Of a stretch of DNA of 64,000 nucleotides, positions 60,166-64,000 are shown piece by piece; the first letter of the stretch is position 1; the number at the start of each line of letters is the position of its first letter. This DNA is from JACVRW01 sp963812415 (lineage in GTDB: Bacteria > Actinomycetota > Thermoleophilia > Solirubrobacterales > Thermoleophilaceae): assembly GCA_963812415.1 (NCBI GenBank), contig CAWEVH010000035.1:1-64000 (forward strand). The letters run 5' to 3'. A model generated the notes under the pieces. That model had not been told where the DNA came from, did not search any database, and worked only from the letters and a program-made list of their open reading frames with translations. The translations under genes and the position numbers were made by a program.

Positions 60166-61254
60166 ATGCGCACAGCGGCCGTCTCGGACCTTCACCTCGG
60201 AGTCGTCTCGCGCCGCGACCTGGCGCGCGACGGCGACGCCCGCGCGCGACTGCTGGACGCCCTGGGCGATGCCGACCGCCTGGTGCTGCTGGGCGACACG
60301 ATCGAGTTGCGAGAGCGCCCGCTGCACGTGGTGCTCGACGACGTCCGTCCCTTCTTCGACGCCCTCGGCGAGGCGTTCGCCGGTCGCCGGATCCTCGTGG
60401 TGCCCGGCAACCACGACCACGCGCTCGCGTCCCCCTGGCTGACCCGCCTGCGGCTGGAGGGGCGGTGGGTGTCGGCCGAGGAGGAGTGGCCCGTCGAGGC
60501 CGGGGACGGGGCGCTCGGGCGGATCGCGTCGTGGATGCCAGAGGTTGAGGTCAGCGGCGCCTACGCCGGCGCGTGGCTGCGGCCCGACGTCTACGCCACG
60601 CATGGCCATTACCTCGATCTCAACCTCACCGTGCCGCGGATCGAGTCGATCGCCGCGTCGCTGATGGGGCGGCTCACGGGGGGCGGGCGGAACTGCAACT
60701 CGGCGCGCGAGTACGAGGCGGTGCTGGCGCCCCTGTACGTCTTCCACCTCGAGCTCGCCCAGGGCTCGTCGCGCGGGGCCTTCGCCCGCGGCGGGCATGT
60801 GTCGCGCGACGTCTGGCGCCGCCTGAACGGCAGGCCCGGCAGCCGCGCCGGCGGTGCGGGCCGCTTCCTGATCGGCAGCGTGACGATCCCGACCGCGGTG
60901 CTCGCCCTCAACCGGCTTGGCTTCGGCCCCTTCAGCGCCGAGCTGACCGGCGAGGAGCTGCGCCGCTCGGGACTGCTCGCGATGGGCCGGGTCGCGGACG
61001 CGCTCGCACCAGGCGCCGAGCACGTGATCTTCGGCCACACGCACCGGCCCGGTCCGCTGCCGGGCGACGAGCTCGCCGAGTGGACCACACTGGCCGGCGC
61101 CCGACTCTGGAACTCCGGCAGCTGGTTCTTCGAGTCCGTGCTCACGAGCGGCGCCCGCGACAGCCCCTACTGGCCCGGCACGGTGCTCTGGCTGGACGAC
61201 GACGGGCCGCCCCGGCTCGAGAACGAGCTCCGCGACGCCGCGCTGGCGTTCTGA
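60166..61254 (+). CDS. Metallophosphoesterase
   Basis: A 362-residue calcineurin-like phosphoesterase. Metal-binding motifs in order are AAVSDLHLGVVSR (DxH), LVLLGDTIEL (GD), VVPGNHDHALASP (GNHD), YATHGHYLDLN (H) and VIFGHTHRPGPL (GHxH), with WNSGSW near the end. A large insertion with VPRIESIAASLMGRL lies between motifs. The substrate could be a phospholipid-linked or nucleotide phosphate, but this is not clear. It is divergent from the zinc-ribbon gene. Confidence 0.92.
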   Translation: MRTAAVSDLHLGVVSRRDLARDGDARARLLDALGDADRLVLLGDTIELRERPLHVVLDDVRPFFDALGEAFAGRRILVVPGNHDHALASPWLTRLRLEGRWVSAEEEWPVEAGDGALGRIASWMPEVEVSGAYAGAWLRPDVYATHGHYLDLNLTVPRIESIAASLMGRLTGGGRNCNSAREYEAVLAPLYVFHLELAQGSSRGAFARGGHVSRDVWRRLNGRPGSRAGGAGRFLIGSVTIPTAVLALNRLGFGPFSAELTGEELRRSGLLAMGRVADALAPGAEHVIFGHTHRPGPLPGDELAEWTTLAGARLWNSGSWFFESVLTSGARDSPYWPGTVLWLDDDGPPRLENELRDAALAF

Positions 61255-61257
61255 GCG

Positions 61258-61659
61258 ATGGTCGATCGTCGCCAGACGGTGGTGTTTCGATGGCTGGCTG
61301 CCGGTGATGCGGGCGATTTCGACGCTTTCGATGAGCTGCTGCATCGCGACGTAGTCGTCCACGCGCCGCTTGGTCTCTCCACCGCCACGATCGACGATGA
61401 GAAAGCGGTATGGAGGGATGCGCTTGCCGCGATGCCAGACCTCCGCCACGAGGTCCAGGAGGTCGTCGTCGAGGATGAGGTCGAGATGGCTCGTGTGGTC
61501 GTGACGGGGACGATGGCCGCGAGCTTCGCCGGTGTCGAGGGATCCGGACGCAGCTTCCGGATCGATCAGGCCGTGATCACCCACCTTCGTGACGGAAAGG
61601 TGGCCGAGGCATGGGAGATTGCGGATATCACTGCGCTCCGCGCCCAGGTCGCCGACTAG
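61258..61659 (+). CDS. SnoaL-like ester-cyclase-family protein
   Basis: A 133-residue protein of the NTF2/SnoaL fold: TVVFRWLAAGDAGDFDAFDE, LLHRDVVVHAPLG, AVWRDALAAMPDLRHEVQEV, VVVTGTMAASFAGVEGSGRS and FRIDQAVITHLRDGKVAEAW. It starts three bases after the phosphoesterase stop. Members are polyketide cyclases or unknown-ligand binding proteins. No product can be assigned. Confidence 0.88.
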   Translation: MVDRRQTVVFRWLAAGDAGDFDAFDELLHRDVVVHAPLGLSTATIDDEKAVWRDALAAMPDLRHEVQEVVVEDEVEMARVVVTGTMAASFAGVEGSGRSFRIDQAVITHLRDGKVAEAWEIADITALRAQVAD

Positions 61660-61771
61660 CGCTGAATAAGCCCACGATCGGACCCAAGCCTGAACGTGCG
61701 CGGCCGGGATCCGGCCAACTCGACACGTGCGATCCCCGCGCGGCGCAAACCCGTCAAGGTCCGGTCGGCGC

Positions 61772-62554
61772 ATGGAGGTCGTGATCACACACATCGGCGG
61801 CCCGACCACGCTGATCGACGTCGGCGGGTGGCGGCTGCTCACGGACCCGACCTTCGACCCGCCCGGTCGCAGGTATTACCACGGCCGCGGCACGTGGTCG
61901 CGGAAGCTGGCCGGCCCGGCGATCGAAGCCGCTGATCTCGGCGCGATCCACGCGGTGCTCCTCAGCCACGACCACCACGGCGACAACCTCGACCCGAGCG
62001 GTCGTGCGCTGCTGCCGAGCGCCGGGATCGTGCTCACCACCGAGTCCGGCGCGCGGCGGCTCGGCGGCAACTCCCGCGGACTCGCGCCGTGGACGACTCA
62101 CACACTTTCGGCGCCCGGCCGGGCGGACATCGAGGTGATCGCGACGCCGTGCCGCCACGGGCCGCCACTGACACGCCCGCTCGTCGGCGAGGTGATCGGC
62201 TTCGCGATGCGTCCGGCCGCCCGATCGGACGAGGTGCTCTGGATCTCCGGCGACACGGTGCTCTACGACGGAGTTCGCGAGGTTGCCGATCGGCTCGACG
62301 TCGATGTCGCGTTGCTCCATCTGGGATGCGTGCGCTTTCCGATCACCGGCCCGGCCCATTACACGATGGGCGTGAAGGAAGCGATCGAGCTGTGCCGCCT
62401 GGTCGGACCGCGGGCGGCCATCCCGATCCACTACGAGGGATGGAGTCATTTCAGGCAGGGCCGCGCCGAGATCGAGCGTGAGCTTGCCCGGACGCCCGCC
62501 GAGATTCGCGACCGGTTCCGGTGGCTTGCGATCGGGGTGCCGACGAGGATCTGA
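61772..62554 (+). CDS. Metallo-beta-lactamase-fold hydrolase (UlaG-like)
   Basis: A 260-residue MBL-fold enzyme from ATG 61772. It shows THIGGPTTLIDVGGWRLLTD PTF-type start, the metal motif LLSHDHHGDNLDPSGR (H-x-H with D-N in place of the usual D-H), CRHGPPL, EVLWISGDTVLYDG, VALLHLGCVRFP and the final AIPIHYEGWSHF. The DN variant is known in a subgroup of these proteins and implies altered metal ligation. The substrate is unknown. The 110 bases before it contain no clear element. Confidence 0.87.
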   Translation: MEVVITHIGGPTTLIDVGGWRLLTDPTFDPPGRRYYHGRGTWSRKLAGPAIEAADLGAIHAVLLSHDHHGDNLDPSGRALLPSAGIVLTTESGARRLGGNSRGLAPWTTHTLSAPGRADIEVIATPCRHGPPLTRPLVGEVIGFAMRPAARSDEVLWISGDTVLYDGVREVADRLDVDVALLHLGCVRFPITGPAHYTMGVKEAIELCRLVGPRAAIPIHYEGWSHFRQGRAEIERELARTPAEIRDRFRWLAIGVPTRI

Positions 62555-62638
62555 CACTCGCTTTGACATCCAGACCGGCGGATGTACGGTTGCGCGCATC
62601 GCTCTCGTACCCCGTCCGGAGGACAAGTCTCGTCAGTT

Positions 62639-62989
62639 GTGAGCGCGCTTCGGGCGCCGACCCTCCGTGGTCGCGACGCCGAGATGGAGGCGCTGGGCGA
62701 TCAGCTGGGCGCTGCGCGCGACGGGTCCGGGGCGGTCGTGCTCGTCGATGGCGAGGCGGGACTGGGAAGAGCCGGTTGCTCGACGAGACCATCCGCGTCG
62801 CCGAGCGGCTCTCGGTCGCGGTGGGGCGGAGCGGCGCCGAACCCGCGAGCAGGGTCGTGCCGATGGCGCCGATCCTCGCCGCGCACGATCGACACGCACC
62901 TCTACCGGATCTTCCCGAAGCTCGGAATATCCGCGCGCGGAGAGCTCGGCCCGGCACTGTCAGCAGGCGCGGCGCCGCCGCAGCGATGA
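62639..62989 (+). pseudogene. Internally deleted LuxR-family ATPase (LAL-type) remnant
   Basis: The 5-prime part, from a GTG at 62639, reads TLRGRDAEMEALGDQLGAAR and VVLVDGEAGLG, the start of an AAA-type Walker A. The frame then shifts by one missing A near 62772 and continues KSRLLDETIRVAERLSVAVG to about 62880. Directly after comes SPRTIDTHLYRIFPKLGISA with RGEL, the very end of a LuxR helix-turn-helix. A normal protein of this class has about 900 residues, so some 800 residues are missing between the ends. This is a clear deletion remnant rather than a base-call artefact. Confidence 0.8.
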
Positions 62990-63003
62990 CCAGCGCCGGT
63001 GGC

Positions 63004-63917
63004 TCAGCTCGGCTGGCGGGCGAGCTCCGCGAGGTGGTGCTCGGCGAGTGTCATGAGGGCGCGGGTGGCGGGTGAGAGCCGGGCGTTGCGCCGCCGGATG
63101 AAGGCGAACGTCTCGTGCAGCGGCGGGTCGAGCGGCACGCTGGCGAGCCGGTCGCTGTATCCGAGGGCGTCGAGCAGCGCGCGCGTGACGAGCGTGTCGC
63201 CGAGGCCGCGGGCGGCGAGGTCCAGGGCGGCGCCTGCGTGCTGGACCTCGATGCGCGGCCGAATGCGTGACTCCGGCGCGCTGGGCGCGCTCGGCGAGCT
63301 GGCGGCGCGTGGGGTCCTCGTCGCCCCAGCGGGCCTCGGGCAGGACGAGGACGGTCTGCGCGAGCTGCTCGATCGTCACGGGCCCGGCGAGCCGGTCGGG
63401 TTCGGCGCTGGCGTAGACGACCTCGAACTCGCGCGACGGGAGCGCCGACTTCGAGGCCGTCGTCGTCGATCGGCAGCGCGACCAGGCCGGCTTCCAGGCG
63501 CCCGGCCCGGACGGCGTCCGCGAGCTGGCTGGAGTTCTCGCCGACGACGCGGATGGCCACCTGCGGGTGGCGGCGCGCGAAGTCCTCGACGAGCCCGGGC
63601 AGCAGGAGGTGGTGGGCGGTGCTGAACGTCCCGAGCGACGCGGTGCCGCCGGTCAGCGTGCGCGCCCGCCGCACGACGTCGGCGGCGTCGCTGGCGGCCG
63701 CGAGCGTGCGCTCGGCCTCGGGGCGGAGCAGCCGTCCGGCGTCGGTGAGCTCCAGGCGGCGGCCGGTGCGCACGAAGAGCGCGACGCCGAGCTCGGCCTC
63801 GAGGTGGGCGATCTGCTCGGAGACGCTCGGGCGGGCGAGGTGCAGCACGTCCGCGGCGGCGGTGAACGAGCCGTGCTCGGCCGCGGCGAGGAAGTAGGTG
63901 AGCTGCTGAAGCGTCAT
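63004..63917 (-). CDS. LysR-family transcriptional regulator (two frameshifts in this sequence)
   Basis: About 303 residues. The first frame, from ATG 63917, carries the winged helix MTLQQLTYFLAAAEHGSFTA, ADVLHLARPSVSEQIAHLEA and ELGVALFVRTGRRLELTDAG, then the start of the effector domain to IDDDGLEV. A second frame gives ALPSREFEVVYASAEPDRLA and GPVTIEQLAQTVLVLPEARW. A third, from about 63265, gives IRPRIEVQHAGAALDLAARG, LGDTLVTRALLDALGYSDRL to the stop at 63006-63004. One extra base near 63445 and one near 63270 explain this. An operator dyad directly before the ATG suggests autoregulation and control of a divergent gene beyond the window edge. Confidence 0.85.
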
Positions 63918-63918
63918 C

Positions 63919-63945
63919 CTTGCCGTAGGTGCTGCCTACGGCAAG
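63919..63945. promoter_or_regulatory. Perfect operator dyad beside the LysR gene
   Basis: CTTGCCGTAGG (63919-63929) and CCTACGGCAAG (63935-63945) form an 11-bp perfect inverted repeat with a 5-base spacer, one base before the LysR ATG. The spacing suits a LysR-type activator site. The remaining 55 bases to the window end should hold the promoter of a divergent gene. Confidence 0.72.
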
Positions 63946-64000
63946 CGAAGTCAATCGGCTCTCGCTCGCGCGGCGCCGCGCTCTCGATACTCGGCGCCAT

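Overview
The window is about 70% G+C, with tightly packed genes, frequent ATGA, GTGA and TTGA overlaps and many GTG or TTG starts. The gene content includes a CysO-type cysteine pathway, SUF genes with SufR and SufU, wax-ester-synthase-type acyltransferase, AddAB-like helicase-nucleases, and secreted proteins ending in a basic Ig-like domain. Together these point to a high-GC actinobacterium, most likely Thermoleophilia (Solirubrobacterales or relatives). The phylum is fairly secure; the class is an inference. I see no rRNA, tRNA, CRISPR array or large mobile element.

Layout. 1-7 kb: a secreted S53 protease, a GAF/GGDEF signalling protein split by an amber codon, and two acyl-CoA dehydrogenases. 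7-11 kb: a JAMM protease with a zinc-ribbon membrane protein, two ferritin-like exported proteins, an ECF sigma/anti-sigma pair, a cupredoxin lipoprotein and tatA. 11-14 kb: cysM, a cupin, cysO and a rhodanese-MoeB activating enzyme. With the JAMM protease these form a CysO-dependent cysteine route. 14-17.4 kb: a NarL-type two-component system, a secreted protein and a SCO1 protein. 17.4-27 kb: sufR-C-D-S-U, then an oppositely oriented ferric-iron ABC operon with a DtxR/IdeR-like box, then a detached sufB. 27-36 kb: an aminotransferase/RraA pair, then a sugar ABC transporter with catabolic genes facing a ROK regulator with matching operator boxes. 36-49 kb: a methyltransferase, two paralogous secreted proteins around a SpoIIM-like membrane protein, a cysteine-less DipZ-like protein, ispH, two metallopeptidases, WS/DGAT, hydrolases, a lipoate ligase with a SufT-like gene, fxsA, and HAD and TetR genes. 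49-53 kb: two identical 110-bp fold-back repeats, a shattered flavin-oxidoreductase-like gene, a hydrolase and a nuclease lipoprotein. 53-60 kb: a zinc-finger gene followed by addB and addA. 60-64 kb: phosphoesterase, SnoaL and metallo-beta-lactamase proteins, a LuxR remnant, and a LysR gene next to a perfect operator dyad.

Themes. Iron and sulfur handling dominates the left half: Fe-S assembly, iron uptake, cysteine synthesis, ferritin-like proteins and SufT. Several regulatory signals can be read directly. These are a CGAACC-N16-CGTA promoter shared by the ECF sigma gene and the cupredoxin gene, a SufR dyad, an IdeR-like box, ROK boxes, a LysR dyad, and a recurrent TAGNNT hexamer 6-10 nt before start codons that suggests widespread leaderless transcription.

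Caution. About twenty single-base indels break otherwise conserved genes (sufS, sufB, addB, the LysR gene and others), mostly by one extra base. Residual sequencing error is the likeliest cause, so most frameshifted genes here should not be taken as true pseudogenes. The LuxR remnant is the clearest exception.
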